DNA of 64,000 nt, taken from NCBI RefSeq assembly GCF_040807025.1, contig NC_090953.1:488501-552500 (forward strand). Reading direction: 5' to 3'. Below, piece after piece: positions 52,188 to 63,689 of this stretch (position 1 is the stretch's first letter; each line of letters opens with the position of its first letter). The notes below the pieces were generated by a model. It was given only the letters and a program-made list of their open reading frames with translations, did no database searches and was not told the DNA's origin. Source of the DNA: Struthio camelus (taxonomy: Eukaryota; Chordata; Aves; Struthioniformes; Struthionidae). The translations under genes were made by a program, and so were the position numbers.

Positions 52188-55100
52188 ATGGAGGCGGCGG
52201 TGAGCGGGGCCGGGGGGGGCCGGGGGGGGCCTGACCGGGGTGCTGGGACCGGGACCGGGGGGGACTTGGGGGTCGGGAGGGCCCTGGGCGGGACCGGGGG
52301 GCCGGGACCAGTGGGACTGGGCGAGGCTGATGGGACCGGGGGGGGAGCTGGCCGGGACCGGGGGGGCCGGGGGGGAGCTGGCCGGAACCGGGGGGGCCGG
52401 GGGGGAGCTGGCCGGGACCGGGGGGGCCGGGGGGGCCTGGCCGGGACCGGGGGGGCCTGACCGGGACCGAGGGGACTGGGGGGGAGCTGCCCGGGACTGG
52501 GGGGACCGGGGGGGGGGACTAGGGGGACTGAGACCGGGACTGGAACCAGGGGGACTGGGTAGAGCTGGCTGGGACCGGGGGAGCCTGGGTGGGACCGGGG
52601 GGACCGGGAATGGCCTGGCTCTTACTAGGGGGGGCTGACCAGGCCTGGCTGTGACTGGGGGGAGCTGGCCAGGACCGGGGGAGCCAGGGGGGTGCAGTCG
52701 TGACCGATGGGGTGGGGAGGGCCTGAGGGGGGGCCTGGCGTGGACCAGGGTGTTGTGGTGGGGCCGGGCAGCTGCGGGGCGAGGGCCTTTCCCGGGAGCC
52801 CCTCACAGATACCCGTCCCGGGCCCATCCCCGGGCTGTCGGGGCAATGGGGGCCCGTCCCAAGGGCCTGTCACTGCCCCGTCCTCAGGGCTGACGGGGCG
52901 ATGGCTGTCTGTCCTAGGAGCTGTCATCGCCCCGTCCCCGGGGCAGCTGGGGCGACGAGGTTTGTCCCGGGCCCATCCCTGGGGCAGTCTGGAGGGTCGT
53001 GACCTGTCCCAGGTCCGTCCCTGCATGGCATGGATGGGGTGGGGACCCTTTTCCAGGGATCCCCCCAGGCAGTGCCCCTGTCCCACCCCGGTGCTGGTCT
53101 CGCAGGTGACGGCGGGGCAGCTGCGCGAGCAGGGCAACGCGCTGTTCCAGGCGGGGGACCACGCTGCGGCCCTTGCCGCCTACACGCAGGCGCTGAGCCT
53201 CTGCGATGCCGAGTCGGAGAGAGCCGTGCTGCACCGCAACCGCGCCGCCTGCCACCTGAAGCTGGTGAGAGCGGGGGCGGGCGGGCGTCACCGTGCGCCC
53301 TGCAGGAACCGACCTGTCCGGACTGGCCTGCCGGGGCGTGCTGCTGCTCCGGCCTCTCCGGAGCTGCCTGGTAGTGTCCTGTCCCTCCCTAAGAGGCGGG
53401 TAACTCTCCGTGCCAGCAGGTAGCAGAGCAGAGTGACCAGGGTGGCCAAGTAGTATATCTCCTTGAACTGATGCTGCGGAAACATCTGTTTTCCAGGGCC
53501 CTTAGGACCCTTCCTTCTTGTTGCATTGGCTGCCTGCCCTGCTTCCTCTGCTCTTCTCTTCTCCTGGTCTATCTGATGCTGTCCCACCTCTTTAGTGGGC
53601 TGTCTGGGCCTGGGCAGCACACTACTGTCCATGTCAAAGATGCACAGATGCTCTGCGTTGGGTCCCCAGACAGTCACAGTGTCTCTGGTCTGCTGGCGTG
53701 GAACGGTCTCTGAAGCAAGTGGGAAACACAGATGGATAGGGAGCGCCATTGCAGTGGGCACTCAAAGGGCACGAGGCGGGGGCTTATGGCTCCTCAGGAA
53801 CCCTTGTGAAGGCTGTGTTCCTGCGAAGGGCCAGATGCCCCGTCATACCGGTTCATTGTCCTCGGTGACTGTGTTTCCATTCTCAAACCCCCACGGTCAT
53901 TTCCCTACACGCTCCTCTAAAGAGTCTGGTGCTGCCTCTGCCCACAAGCTGGGGTGCATGTGACCTACATGTCTACCTGTGGGCAGTGAGGCAGGCCGTT
54001 TCCTTCTCACCAGTTCTTTCTCTGCAGGAAGACTACGCCAAGGCAGAAGCTGATGCATCTAAAGGTACTGTCGGAGCATGGCTGGTAGGAGACCGGTCTC
54101 TGTGTGCTGCCTGTCTGTTGAGGCAGAGAGGAGTGGTCCAAGGGCTCTGCGACGCATCTCTCGCTTGTCCTCAGCCATCGAAGCCAATGGACGGGACGTG
54201 AAGGCGTTGTTCCGCCGTAGCCAGGCGCTGCAGAAGCTGGGCCGCTTGGACCAGGCTGTCAGTGACTTGCAGAGGTGTGTGAGCCTGGAGCCCAGGAACA
54301 AGGCCTTTCAGGAGGCGCTGCGCACCCTGGGGAGCAGCATGCATGAGAAGGTGAGCTGGGGAGACCACTGGTAGGGCTGGCTGTGTGCTGCTGTTGTGGA
54401 GCGCTGCAGGTATGGTCTGTTCAGGGGAATGGTGAGGGTTGAGCTGCTGTTTCTGATCTTTCAGATGAGGACAATGTCCTGCACGGACTCTAAGGTGGAC
54501 CAGATGTTTCAGATCTTACTGGATCCTGAAGAAAAGGATGCAGACAAGAAGCAGAAGGTCTGAACTCTAGGGAGCAGAGGGGGATATGGCTTGGACGGAA
54601 GGCAAGGAGGGGGAGGAATTACCCTTCCTGACTCAGCGCTGCTGGCTGAACTGTGCTACCCTGCGGGGGCAGAATGTGCTCTGCAAGGGTTGGGGTGGAA
54701 GGCGGGTGCTCGTGGCTGCCCTGGTTACCTGGCAAGCTCCTGTGGGGCAGGTTCCCTGCTCACAGTGAGCTCCATTCCGTGGCTGAGCCGCCCCGATATG
54801 TGGGCTGGCGCCCCAAACATGACTCTCCTCTCCTAGGCTGCGCAGAACCTGATTGTGCTGGCACGAGAGGAGGCCGGAGCAGAGAAAATCTTCCAAAGCG
54901 ATGGCGTGCGGCTGCTGACGCGGCTCCTCGACACGGCCAAAGCTGACATGATGCTGGCGGCCCTGCGCACCCTGGTGGGGTTGTGCTCCGGGCACCGCTC
55001 CCGGGTAGGTCACATCATAGCTTCTCCTGCTCGATGAGGCCTGGCCCGGGGGGCCTGATATCTGGGCGGCTGTGAAGCGTGTCAGGCAGGGAAGCGTGGC

Positions 55101-58100
55101 TGGCCTCTGCCTGTGGATAGCTGCAGCCCTGCTGAGCAGTAGAGCCCTCAGCTGTCACCCCACCAGGCCCAAGCTTAAGGGAGCCTTGTTGTGACAGGAA
55201 ACCATCTGGAGATGGTGCTGAGGAGTGCCAAGGCTTCCCTGAAGTCTCCAGCAGACAGCTGTGCTTGTACTTGCAGACCACGGCCATCCTGGCGGAACTG
55301 GGTGCCCCTCGTCTTTCAGCAGTGCTGGGTGTGGAGCATGAGCAGGTTTCTCTGGCTGCCTGCAACCTGCTGCAGGTGATGTTTGATTCCCTGAAGGAAG
55401 GGATGCAGAAGGACTTCCGTGGAAAGGAGGATGCAGTGGTGCTAGGTAAGGTTCTGCCTGCCCCAGCTAGCTACCGTGGCCGTAGTGTGTAGTGGGCTGG
55501 GGGTTCTTCTCCCTCTACCTGCCTTGCCACTGCTCCCTGATGGACTCAGAGCCAGGGACTCAAGTCCAAGGTTAATATGGCCTTGAGCTGGGAGCGGGGA
55601 TCCCCTGATTGTGGCAGCATCTCCTGCCAGCCTTGCCACGATGGGGGTGAGGCCCCTGTCCAGGGCACTGACCACTGGGCACTCTCTCTCCTGGAAGATT
55701 CCTCCAAGGATCTGAAGCTTCTGATCAAGCACCTCCTGGAGCTGTTAGCCCTGGAAGGGGCCTCTGCTCATGGACGTGACAATGCCCTCAACCTGCTCAT
55801 TAAAGTGGTGCCCAGGAAGTCGCCAAGGGAGACCAACAACAGCCTGAGCCTCTGGGTGATCGACCAGGGTGAGTGAAGCACAGCCTGCAGTGTCCCGCTG
55901 GGGTGTCACAACCCTCTGCCTGGAGGTGACACGTGCCTTGGCTCTGCAGGTGCCAGGGGCCTGTGCACCCACTTTTGCTCTTCACCAGGGTGTCTGACCT
56001 GCATGTCCTCCTAGGCCTGAAGAAGATCCTGGAGGTGGGAAGCACAGTGTGTGGGGCTCAGGACAGCCTGCCTGTGACAGAGAACAGCCGGATGAGTGCC
56101 TCGGTCCTGCTGAGCAAGCTCTACAGCGACCTGAAATGTGACGCTGAGAGGGAGAACTTCCACCACTTGTGCGAGGACTATGTGAAGTGAGCCAGGGCTT
56201 CCCTGGGAGTGGGAGGGGGCTTTGGTCTTCTGAAGGCAGCAGCCTTCTGAGTGCACCAGGTGTGTGCTCCACACGCCCTGCCTCTGCTGGAAGCAGCAGC
56301 ACCCAGACCCTGTCCCCAGGCCCTTTGCGCTTAGGAGTGAGGGCAGATTGGCAGACCCACCAAGGATCTGCTGTGCTGAGGATCCAGCAGGGCAGGGCTG
56401 CTTGTGGCTAGAGGCAGTGCACAGGATCAGCCTTATCTCTTCTGATGTTCTTCCCCTGCAGGAGCTGGTTCGAGGGGCACGAGCTGGCTGGAAAGCTGCG
56501 GGCCATCCAGACAGTGTCATGCCTGCTGCAGGGCCCCTCAGAGGCTGGGAACCGAGTGCTGGAGCTGGAGGGGATCATGGATAGCGTGCTGTCCCTCTGC
56601 GCCTCTGTCCGCGAGGCCCACCAGCTGGTAGCTGTGGAGGCGCTGATCCACGCCGCTGACAAGGCCAAGCGCGCCTCCTTCATCACTGCCAACGGTGTCA
56701 GTCTTCTCAAAGAGATCTACAAGCATAGCGAGAGGGACAGCATCCGCATCCGTGCGCTGGTGGTGAGTGCAGTAGGAGCATGGCAGGAGCAGTTGTGCTT
56801 GGCTGTTGGATGATGCTGGGACAGACTATGACTGCAAGGCCTGCAGATCCACAGTGCTGTCTCGTCCCTGGTGTGGGGCTGTCACAGGCACACTGGGGTG
56901 ACTGTGACTGTTGCTGCTCTGACACCTTGTTCCTGGCTGCAGGGGCTCTGCAAGCTGGGATCTGCTGGAGGCACCGACTTCAGCATGAAGCAGTTTGCTG
57001 AGGGCTCCACGATGAAGTTAGCCAAGCAGTGCCGCAAGTGAGTGCTGCAGACAGCAGAGTCTGTGGGGGAGATCAAGGCGGGGTGCCCTGCAGCATGGGC
57101 TCACTGTGACCCTCTCCCAGGTGGCTGTGTAATGAGACGATCGATGCGGGCACGCGGCGCTGGGCTGTGGAGGGCCTGGCCTACCTGACTTTTGATGCGG
57201 ATGTCAAGGAGGAGTTTGTGGAGGACAAGGCAGCGATGCAGGCCATGTTCCACCTGGCCAAGGTGAGTGTGGCGAGGCTGCAGCGGGGGACCAGCACAGT
57301 GGGCATGCTGGTACTGGGAAAATGTGCCCGTGTACCCCTCCTGCCAGAAAGGGTTGGAAGGTCATGCTGTGGGACTGTGGCTGGGTGTGCGGAAGGGCTG
57401 TTGCCCCATGGTGCTGAGCAGAGCCAAGCTGCTGTGTTGTGGATGTGATGAGTGTCCCGTTATCCCCACAGTCGGAGGACAGGAGCGTGCTCTATGCAGT
57501 AGCCTCCACACTAGTGAACTGCACCAACAGCTACGACCACGAGGAGCCAGACCCCCAGATGCTGGAGCTGGCCAAGTACGCCAAGCAGCACATTCCAGAG
57601 CAACACCCCAAGGTGAGGAGGGCATGGGCTGTTCTCAGGAGCTGCCAGGGAGCCTTGACCTTGGGTGTGTGGGTGGGACAGAGCCTGGTGTCCCAGGTAG
57701 GGGCAGTGTGTCTGGATGGACAGTCTCGGGGCCTTCAGCAGTACAGGGTTGGAGGCCTCGCAGTGGGTGGCTGCACGTTTGGGTGTCAAGTAGTGGTGGC
57801 GGGTTGGGTACCAGGTCTGAACCAAGTGGTGACCTTGTCTCTGGGGCAGGACAAACCGGACTTTGTGAAGCGGCGGGTGCGGAAGCTGCTGGCAGCTGGT
57901 GTGGTGTCAGCTCTTGCCTGCATGGTGAAGAGCGAGAACCCAGCACTAACCAACTCCTGCCGGGAGCTGATCTCCAGGTATGGCCATGCAGGGGATTGGT
58001 GGGCTGAGAGCTGGGCTCTGAGGCTAGTGGTGTCTTGCCTGCAAGTTTGGGTTCCTGTGGTGGCTGGGTGGGGGAATCCAAGCTTCTGGATGCAGAAGGG

Positions 58101-60360
58101 GGGTGGTCAGGAATCTGGTGCATTGCGAAGCAGCCTGGGCCTGATGCCTGGTGCCCAGGTGGTGCTGGGACCCACGGTCCCTGAGGGACAAACATGGCAG
58201 GGCCCTGACTCCAGCTGCTCCCGTGTTGTCTGTAGGGTGTTCTTGGCCCTGGTGGAGGAGGCGGAGGACCGAGGCAGTGTGGTAGCGCAGGGAGGAGGCA
58301 AGGTGAGATGATAGACCCTGGTGTGCTGCTGGAATGCCCCACACAGAATGGCGCAGGGAAGGAAGGGCTGGGGTTGCCGAGCCTGGCTACAAGCGGTCTG
58401 GGGTTGTGACTGTGGTCTGACCCCCTTGTACGTGAGACTTGGGAGAGCTGGGGCTGCGGTGACCTGGCTGCAGGACTGGCTCTGCTGCATCTCTGTCTGC
58501 AGGCTCTCATCCCGCTGTCCCTGGAGGGCACTGAAGTGGGGCAGACCAAGGCTGCTCAGGCCCTGGCAAAGATCACCATCACGTCCAACCCTGAGATGGC
58601 ATTTCCTGGAGAGCGGGTCAGTGCAGCCACTGTGGGCGGGGAGGGCAGGTCTGCCATGCAGGGGCCTGTTGGGAGGGAGGGCAGCGCGCAGGGATTTGCG
58701 TGGGAACAGCAGCGAGGAAAGGACTAGTGCAAGGGCTTGTCACTCCTTGTGTACCCAAGTTGCTGTTTGGCACCTGCTGCAGCCAGGTGTGTGTGTCTGC
58801 TCCTGAAGGCATCAGCCTGAGCAGGGGCTGCCCGGGCAGGAACTGCCAAGGCTACTGTACGCAGGACCCAGGAGAGAGTGGGTTTCAGCTCTTCCTCCTT
58901 GCCCGTCTGTAAGGAGCTTGGCAACCCTGGAGTTGAAGGCCGCAGGACTGTTTATCCGAGGCTGGATTTGCACTGGTTAAACTTCCAACATGAGTTTGGC
59001 CTTCTCCGGAGAGGAGAGACTTCCAGTGCTCCGCACAAAGGCCTGTGTGCCTAGGGCCTGGTCATGAGAGACCCTCTGCCTTACGCTGGGCTCGGGGCTC
59101 CCTGTGCGAGGGCAGGACGGCCCTACGTCACGGAGTGCAAACGGGGTCCCTGACCCCTTGTTCAGAGTGTGAGCCCTGCACTGCTGTCTCCACAGATCTA
59201 CGAAGTGGTCCGGCCCCTTGTAAGCCTTCTGCACCTTCAGCGCACAGGTCTGGAGAACTTTGAGGGTCTGATGGCATTAACCAACCTGGCTGGCATCAGC
59301 GAGAGGCTGCGGTAAGGGCTGTGGGGCTGGCGCAGAGTTTAGCTACGTGGTGGTGGTTGTTGGAGGGGGAAGGGCCCGTGATCCTATCTGGCTTGGAGGC
59401 GTGCTGCCTCGGCCAAAGTCAGTGCCGGGGAGCATTGGATAGGGAAAGCTTTTGTGCCCTGCTGCAGGCAGAAAATCCTGAAGGAGAAGGCAGTACCCAT
59501 GATCGAGGGCTACATGTTTGAGGAGCACGAGCTGATCCGGCTGGCTGCGACCGAGTGCATGTGCAACATGGCCATGAGCAAGGAGGTGAGGGCAGGTCTG
59601 GCCAGGGCTGCTCTGGGTGCCTGTGCTGGGCTCCCGGCGACTCCAGGACCCTTCTTGGTGGCAGGTGCAGGAACTGTTCCTGGCCGAGGGCAGCGACCGG
59701 CTGAAGCTGATGGTCCTGTACAGCGGGGAAGAGGACGAGAAGTTGCGGCGTGCAGCCTCGGGGACCTTGGCCATGCTGACGGCGCTGCACCCCCCCATCT
59801 GCAAGAGGATCCCCCAGGTGGTGAGTGCCCAGCAGCCGGGGGAACCCTTGCTCTAGGGCAGAACAGGGCTCCCATGGACAGCACTGCGTGTCCTGGATTC
59901 CGTCACCAGTGGGCCCTGGAGATATGTTCTAGTGCAGGCTGTGGAAGGAGATGGGGAAACCTCTTGTTAACTCTCCCCAATCATTACAGAGCCGTGGCCG
60001 GGGCTGCTGGGGTCGTGGGTGGGAGGCCAGGAGGGGTGTAGGGGAGCTGGCTCTGCTGCCGGGGCAGGCTCAGCACAGCCTCGCTTTCCCCCTCAGCAGA
60101 CAGCACACTGGCTGGAGATCCTGCAGGCCCTGCTGCTGAGCCCCAACCTGGAGCTGCAGCACCGCGGCGCCGTGGTGGTGATGAACATGATGGCAGCCGA
60201 GCGGGAGGTGGCAGAGCAGCTCATCGCCAGCGAGATGCTGGAGATCCTCTCTGTGCTCGCCAAGGAAAAGGACAAGCCACAGGTGGCCCAGGCAGCCAAG
60301 GAGAGCCTGGCGCAGGCGGTGGCTTACGGCCTCATCAAGCCCAACCCCAACCAGGAGTGA
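52188..60360 (+). CDS. UNC45A: UNC45A myosin co-chaperone (complete, 20 coding exons)
   Basis: General-cell UCS-family co-chaperone that links HSP90 to non-muscle myosin folding. Exons: 52188-52199, 53106-53264, 54028-54064, 54175-54350, 54465-54557, 54837-55004, 55277-55445, 55698-55868, 56015-56186, 56462-56762, 56943-57037, 57121-57262, 57472-57612, 57850-57977, 58236-58302, 58503-58616, 59196-59311, 59468-59585, 59665-59820, 60100-60360; phases join to 931 aa. Three TPR repeats at the N-terminus ([58 protein letters not shown]) bind HSP90. Next come the central armadillo region ([21 protein letters not shown]) and the C-terminal UCS domain ([48 protein letters not shown]), ending NPNQE. 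UNC45A rather than muscle UNC45B by synteny with RCCD1 and sequence. The four-codon first exon (MEAA) is joined to [11 protein letters not shown]; the short N-terminus resembles the shorter UNC45A isoform. Confidence 0.97.
52205..52640. repeat. G-rich simple array (CCGGGACCGGGGGG) in UNC45A intron 1
   Basis: Repeated GGGACCGGGGGGGCCGGG and GAGCTGGCC units occupying the first half of UNC45A intron 1, immediately after the donor at 52200. Long G-runs (up to 8-9) make it a strong G-quadruplex candidate. The rest of the intron (52640-53105) is GC-rich with no gene recognised. Confidence 0.85.
53288..53761 (-). CDS. Unidentified antisense ORF within UNC45A intron 2, possible membrane protein
   Basis: Minus-strand open frame of 157 codons in the 763-bp intron 53265-54027. 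Its codon pattern (CAG, GAG, CTG, AAG, GTG and GAC preferred) resembles true exons, and the DNA is less GC-rich than most introns here. The product has an N-terminal part with [18 protein letters not shown], a charged helix-prone stretch ([17 protein letters not shown]), a basic segment ([12 protein letters not shown]), and a hydrophobic segment [16 protein letters not shown] followed by RRVTRLLGR, consistent with a C-terminal membrane anchor. An acceptor-like CTTGCTTCAG precedes codon 19 on the minus strand, so the ORF may be one exon of a spliced gene. The last 35 residues are Gly/Arg-rich and less convincing. I do not recognise the family. It could be a nested gene, a retrocopy or chance. 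Confidence 0.35.
   Translation of the reverse strand: MPTAMALPIHLCFPLASETVPRQQTRDTVTVWGPNAEHLCIFDMDSSVLPRPRQPTKEVGQHQIDQEKRRAEEAGQAANATRRKGPKGPGKQMFPQHQFKEIYYLATLVTLLCYLLARRVTRLLGRDRTLPGSSGEAGAAARPGRPVRTGRFLQGAR
60094..60099 (+). other. UNC45A: NAGNAG tandem splice acceptor in UNC45A last exon
   Basis: The last UNC45A exon is preceded by CTCAGCAG. Use of the first AG adds one Gln (V-Q-TAHW); use of the second gives V-TAHW, which matches the human protein length. Both are in frame. Confidence 0.7.
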
Positions 60361-60734
60361 GGTCCTGGGCTCTGCTCTGGGACGGCTCTGCACATGCTGC
60401 TCTGGGCTCGTGCCCACCACGCTGCTCTGGGCTCGCTAGCACCCTGCGGTACAGGACCGCGCGCTGAGGGACCACGCGCTGACGGCAGAGCCTGACACGC
60501 CGCGCTGGCACCACGGCTGAGCTCAGCTCCCGCGTCTCGGGCCAGGACTGGCCCGGGGGCCCTTACGCCCGCCCTGCGCTGGGCTGCTGGGGCGAGGGGA
60601 AGGTCGGGGCCCGCTGCCTGGAGGGGCTGCGTGTCCACCACCGTGTGCCTTAACCGGGGGGGGGGGCGGGGGTCCAAGCACGGCTGTGCGACCCTGGTGA
60701 CACAGGGCGGGCGGGCAGGGCCCGGTGACACTGC

Positions 60735-60740
60735 ACTAAA
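60735..60740 (+). terminator. UNC45A: Candidate UNC45A poly(A) signal ACTAAA
   Basis: No AATAAA is present between the UNC45A stop (60358-60360) and the RCCD1 start. ACTAAA in GCACTAAAGC, about 375 bp after the stop, is a known weak variant signal and the best candidate seen. Confidence 0.4.
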
Positions 60741-60769
60741 GCTGCTCTCGGACCGGCTACCGGCTCTGT

Positions 60770-60974
60770 GTGCGCGTCGGCGCCGTCCGGGCGGGGGGTT
60801 CCAGTCCCGGTGCCGGCTGTCGGGGCGGTGCCGGCTGTCGGGGCGGTGCCGGCTGTCGGGGCGGTCCCGGGGCGGTGCCGGCTGTCGGGGCGGTCCCGGG
60901 GCGGTGCTGCCCGGCGGGGCGGTGCCGGGGCCGCTGCCGGGGCCGCCCCGTCGGGCTGCCGGAGCCGCCGCGCC
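60770..60974 (+). promoter_or_regulatory. RCCD1: RCCD1 CpG-rich promoter with 18-bp repeats
   Basis: CpG-dense DNA between the UNC45A 3' end and the RCCD1 ATG. From about 60808 it contains several copies of an 18-bp unit GGTGCCGGCTGTCGGGGC, interspersed with GGTCCCGGGGC. No TATA box. The spacing leaves only about 230 bp between UNC45A cleavage and the RCCD1 start, so the two genes are closely tandem. Confidence 0.45.
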
Positions 60975-62361
60975 ATGGCCGCGCCGCGCCGCTCCTGGCT
61001 CGTTTTCGGCTTCAGCGCCGAGGAGGCGGCGGGGGGCCCGGATCCGGGCCCGGGGCCGCGCCGCCTCCGCTCGGGCCCCGAGGGCATCCGCCGCGTGTGG
61101 CCCGCCTGGAGCTACGTGGTGCTGGAGACCGGTGAGCGCCGCCGCGGCCCGCGGGCCTCCCGCCGCGCCGCCACCGGGGCCCGGCCGGACCCCCCCCGGC
61201 CGGTGCTGCCCCGGAGACCCCGGTGCTCGGTGTGCTCCCTTGACGCCCTCCCCCGGCCGGTGCTGCCCCGGAGATCCCGGTGCTCGGTGTGCTCCCTTGA
61301 CCCCCCCCCCGGCCGGTGCTGCCCCGGAGACCCCGGTGCTCGGTGTGCTCCCTTGACCCCCCCCCCGGCCGGTGCTGCCCCGGAGACCCCGGTGCTCGGT
61401 GTGCTCCCTTGACCTTCCCCCCCCCCCGGCCGGTGCTGCCCCGGAGATCCCGGTGCTCGGTGTGCTCCCTTGACCCCCCCCCCCGGCCGGTGCTGCCCCG
61501 GTGATCCCGGTGCTCGGTGTGCTCCCTTGACCCCCCCCCCGGCCGGTGCTGCCCCGGAGACCCCGGTGCTCGGTGTGCTCCCTTGACCCCCCCCCCGGCC
61601 GGTGCTGTCCCCCGAGCCCCGTGTCCCCGGTGCCGGCGTTACCGGCTCCCCGGTGCTGCCCTTCGGTCCTAGTGACCTCTGGTGCCAGCTGTGTCCCCCC
61701 CCAACGCCAGTGCCGGCCCTGCCCCGCCGCCCGGTGCTGCCCTCCGACCCCCGTGCACCCCCCCCCCTCCCCCGGGCCGGCCCTGCCCGGTGCTCCCGGT
61801 GCCCCGTCCCCTCCCCCGGTGCCGGCTCTGCCCGGTGCCCCGTTCCCCTTCCCCCGGTGCCCCGAGGCGCGGTTCGCCCCCCTCCCCGGGCGGGTGCCCC
61901 CGCCGCGATGCCGGTCGCCCCGCGCGGGCCGGTAGCGGCGGCGCTGACGGCCGGTGCCGGTGCCGGTGCCGGTGCGGTGCAGGGGCGGGCGCGCTGGAGG
62001 TGCGCGGCGGCGGCGGCGGCGGCGGGCGGCTGCCGGCCGGGTGCGCCGAGGCGCTGCCCTCGGAGACGCACGTGGTGCTGCGGCGGGCGGCGGCGGCCGA
62101 GGCCTGGCCGCGGGCGGCGGCGCTGCGGGGGGCGCTGCGGGGCGCCCCGGCCTGGCGGCGGGTCCTGCCGCCCGACCCCGACCCCGGCCCCGGCCCCGCG
62201 CCGCCGCCGCTGCCGCTGCTGCCCGGCGGGTTCGCGGCCCCGCGGCCGCCCTTCTTCGTGCCGCTGCCGCCCGCGCTGCGCGCCCGGCGCCTGGCGCTGG
62301 GCCACGAGCACGTCCTGGCGCTGGGCCCCGCCGGAGAGACCTACGCCTGGGGCGGCGGCAG
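60975..62361 (+). CDS. RCCD1: RCCD1, 5' coding exons 1-2 (partial, continues beyond window or missing)
   Basis: RCC1-domain protein that partners the KDM8 histone demethylase and contributes to chromosome segregation. Exon 1 is 60975-61131 (MAAPRRSWLVFGFSAEEA ... RVWPAWSYVVLET) and exon 2 is 61983-62361 (G-ALEVRGG ... PRPPFFVPLPPALRARRLAL, GHEHVLALGPAGETYAWGGG). Phases 1 and 2 fit, giving 178 complete codons. The WSY and GG.LE motifs, the conserved PF..PL.P.LRAR.L.LG.EH.L segment and the WGGGR opening of the first RCC1 blade identify it, together with its position after UNC45A. Exon 2 codes a Gly/Ala/Pro/Arg-rich low-complexity middle, unusual even for this GC-rich region. The expected next exon (YGQLGHG blade) was not found before the window end. 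Confidence 0.85.
61197..61610. repeat. 56-61-bp minisatellite in RCCD1 intron 1
   Basis: Seven to eight copies of a unit with GGCCGGTGCTGCCCCGGAGA and CCCGGTGCTCGGTGTGCTCC followed by CTTGAC and a C-tract. The GGTGCTGCC motif recurs at 61202, 61259, 61315, 61371, 61432, 61489 and 61545. Length variation comes from the C-tract. Here the C-rich strand is the sense strand, unlike most arrays in the window. Confidence 0.95.
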
Positions 62362-62429
62362 GTGAGCGGGGCGCCGGGGGGCGCCGGGGGCGGGGTCCTG
62401 CCGGTGCTGGGCGGCGCAGGGGGGCTTGG

Positions 62430-63260
62430 GGCTGCCGAGGGATGCGGCAGTGTGGGGCCCTGGGGGTGCTACAGGGTGCAGGGGGGATAGGGGGGTGCAG
62501 GAGGGACGTGGAGGCGTGGGGCCCTGCGGGTGCTATAGGGTGCAGGGGGGACGTGGAGGTGTGGGGCCCTGGAGGTGCTATAGGGTGCAGGGGGGACGTG
62601 GAGGTGTGGGGCCCTGGAGGTGCTATAGGGTGCAGGGGGGATAGGGGGGTGCAGGAGGGACGTGGAGGCGTGGGGCCCTGGGGATGCTACAGGGTGCAGG
62701 GGGGATAGGGAGGTGCAGGAGGGATGTGGAGGTGTGGAGACCTGGGGGTGCTATAGGGTGCTGGGGGGATGTGGCAGTGTGGGGCCCTGGGGGTGCTATA
62801 GGGTGCAGGAGGATCTGGGGGTGCAGGAGGGATGTGGCAGTGTGGGGCCCTAGGGATGCTATCGGGTGCAAGGGGGATCTCGGGGTGCAGGATGGACGTG
62901 GGGGTGTGGGGCCCTGGGGGTGCTACAGGGTGCAGAGGGGATAGGGGGGTGCAGGAGAGACATGGAGGTGTGGGGCCCTGGGGGTGCTATAGGGTGCAGG
63001 GGGATAGAGGGGTGCAGGATGGACGTGGAGGTGTGGGGCCCTGGGGATGCTATAGGGTGCAGGAGGATCTGGGGGTGCAGGAGGGACGTGGAGGTGTGGG
63101 GCCCTGGGGGTACTATAGGGTGCATCCCTATATGTGCACATATAGGTGCATCCCTATATGTGGCAATGTGGAGTCCTGGGGATGGTATAGAGTGTAGGAG
63201 GATCTGGGGGTGCAGGAGCGATGTGGCAGTGTGGGGCCCTGGGGTGCTATAGGGTGGCAG
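62430..63260. repeat. Complex 45-bp minisatellite in RCCD1 intron 2
   Basis: About 15 copies of GTGTGGGGCCCTGGGGGTGC followed by TATAGGGTGCAGGGGG, with an optional inserted segment of about 22 bp (ATAGGGGGGTGCAGGAGGG). G-rich on the sense strand. It occupies the intron right after the last RCCD1 exon seen. Confidence 0.93.
63127..63146. repeat. 20-bp perfect palindrome inside the RCCD1 intron array
   Basis: CCTATATGTGCACATATAGG is a perfect inverted repeat without spacer. It is followed by a second CCCTATATGTG copy at 63152. It interrupts an otherwise G-rich minisatellite. Confidence 0.9.
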
Positions 63261-63591
63261 GGGGGATCTGGATGGTGCAGGGGGGATATGGGGGTGCAGG
63301 ATGGACGTGCCACTGTAGGGCCCTGGGGATGCTATGGGGTGCTGGGGGGATATGGGCACTATGGAGGGGCACAGAAGGACGGCAGCACGGAGGGGCTCTG
63401 CCAGGCGTGTCGGGGCGGTCCTGAGGGGTTGCAGGAGGGATGTTGGGGTACAGAAAGGACACGGGTGGCTACGGAGGGGTTATGGGGGGTGCAGGGAGGA
63501 TGGGGGGGATGCGGGAAAGGATGTCAGGTCCACGGGGGAGATGCAGCAGCCTTGGTGAGGGGGATGCAGAAGAGACGACGGCTGCGGCGGC

Positions 63592-63689
63592 GATGCCGCG
63601 AGCAGACACGGGGGGCTGCAGGGGGCTGCCAGGAGGGGAGGATGCCGCGAGCAGACACGGGGGGCTGCAGGGGGCTGCCAGGAGGGCGC
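63592..63689. repeat. 49-bp tandem duplication
   Basis: Two copies of a 49-bp unit beginning GATGCCGCGAGCAGACACGG, at 63592 and 63641. G-rich non-coding DNA between them and the end of the array (63260-63780) shows no exon. Confidence 0.9.

Noticed and set aside
61112-62311. 399-codon minus frame antisense to RCCD1
   Set aside because: Spans the 56-61-bp array and is periodic (KGAHRAPGSPGQHRPGGG); a shadow of RCCD1 exons and repeat.
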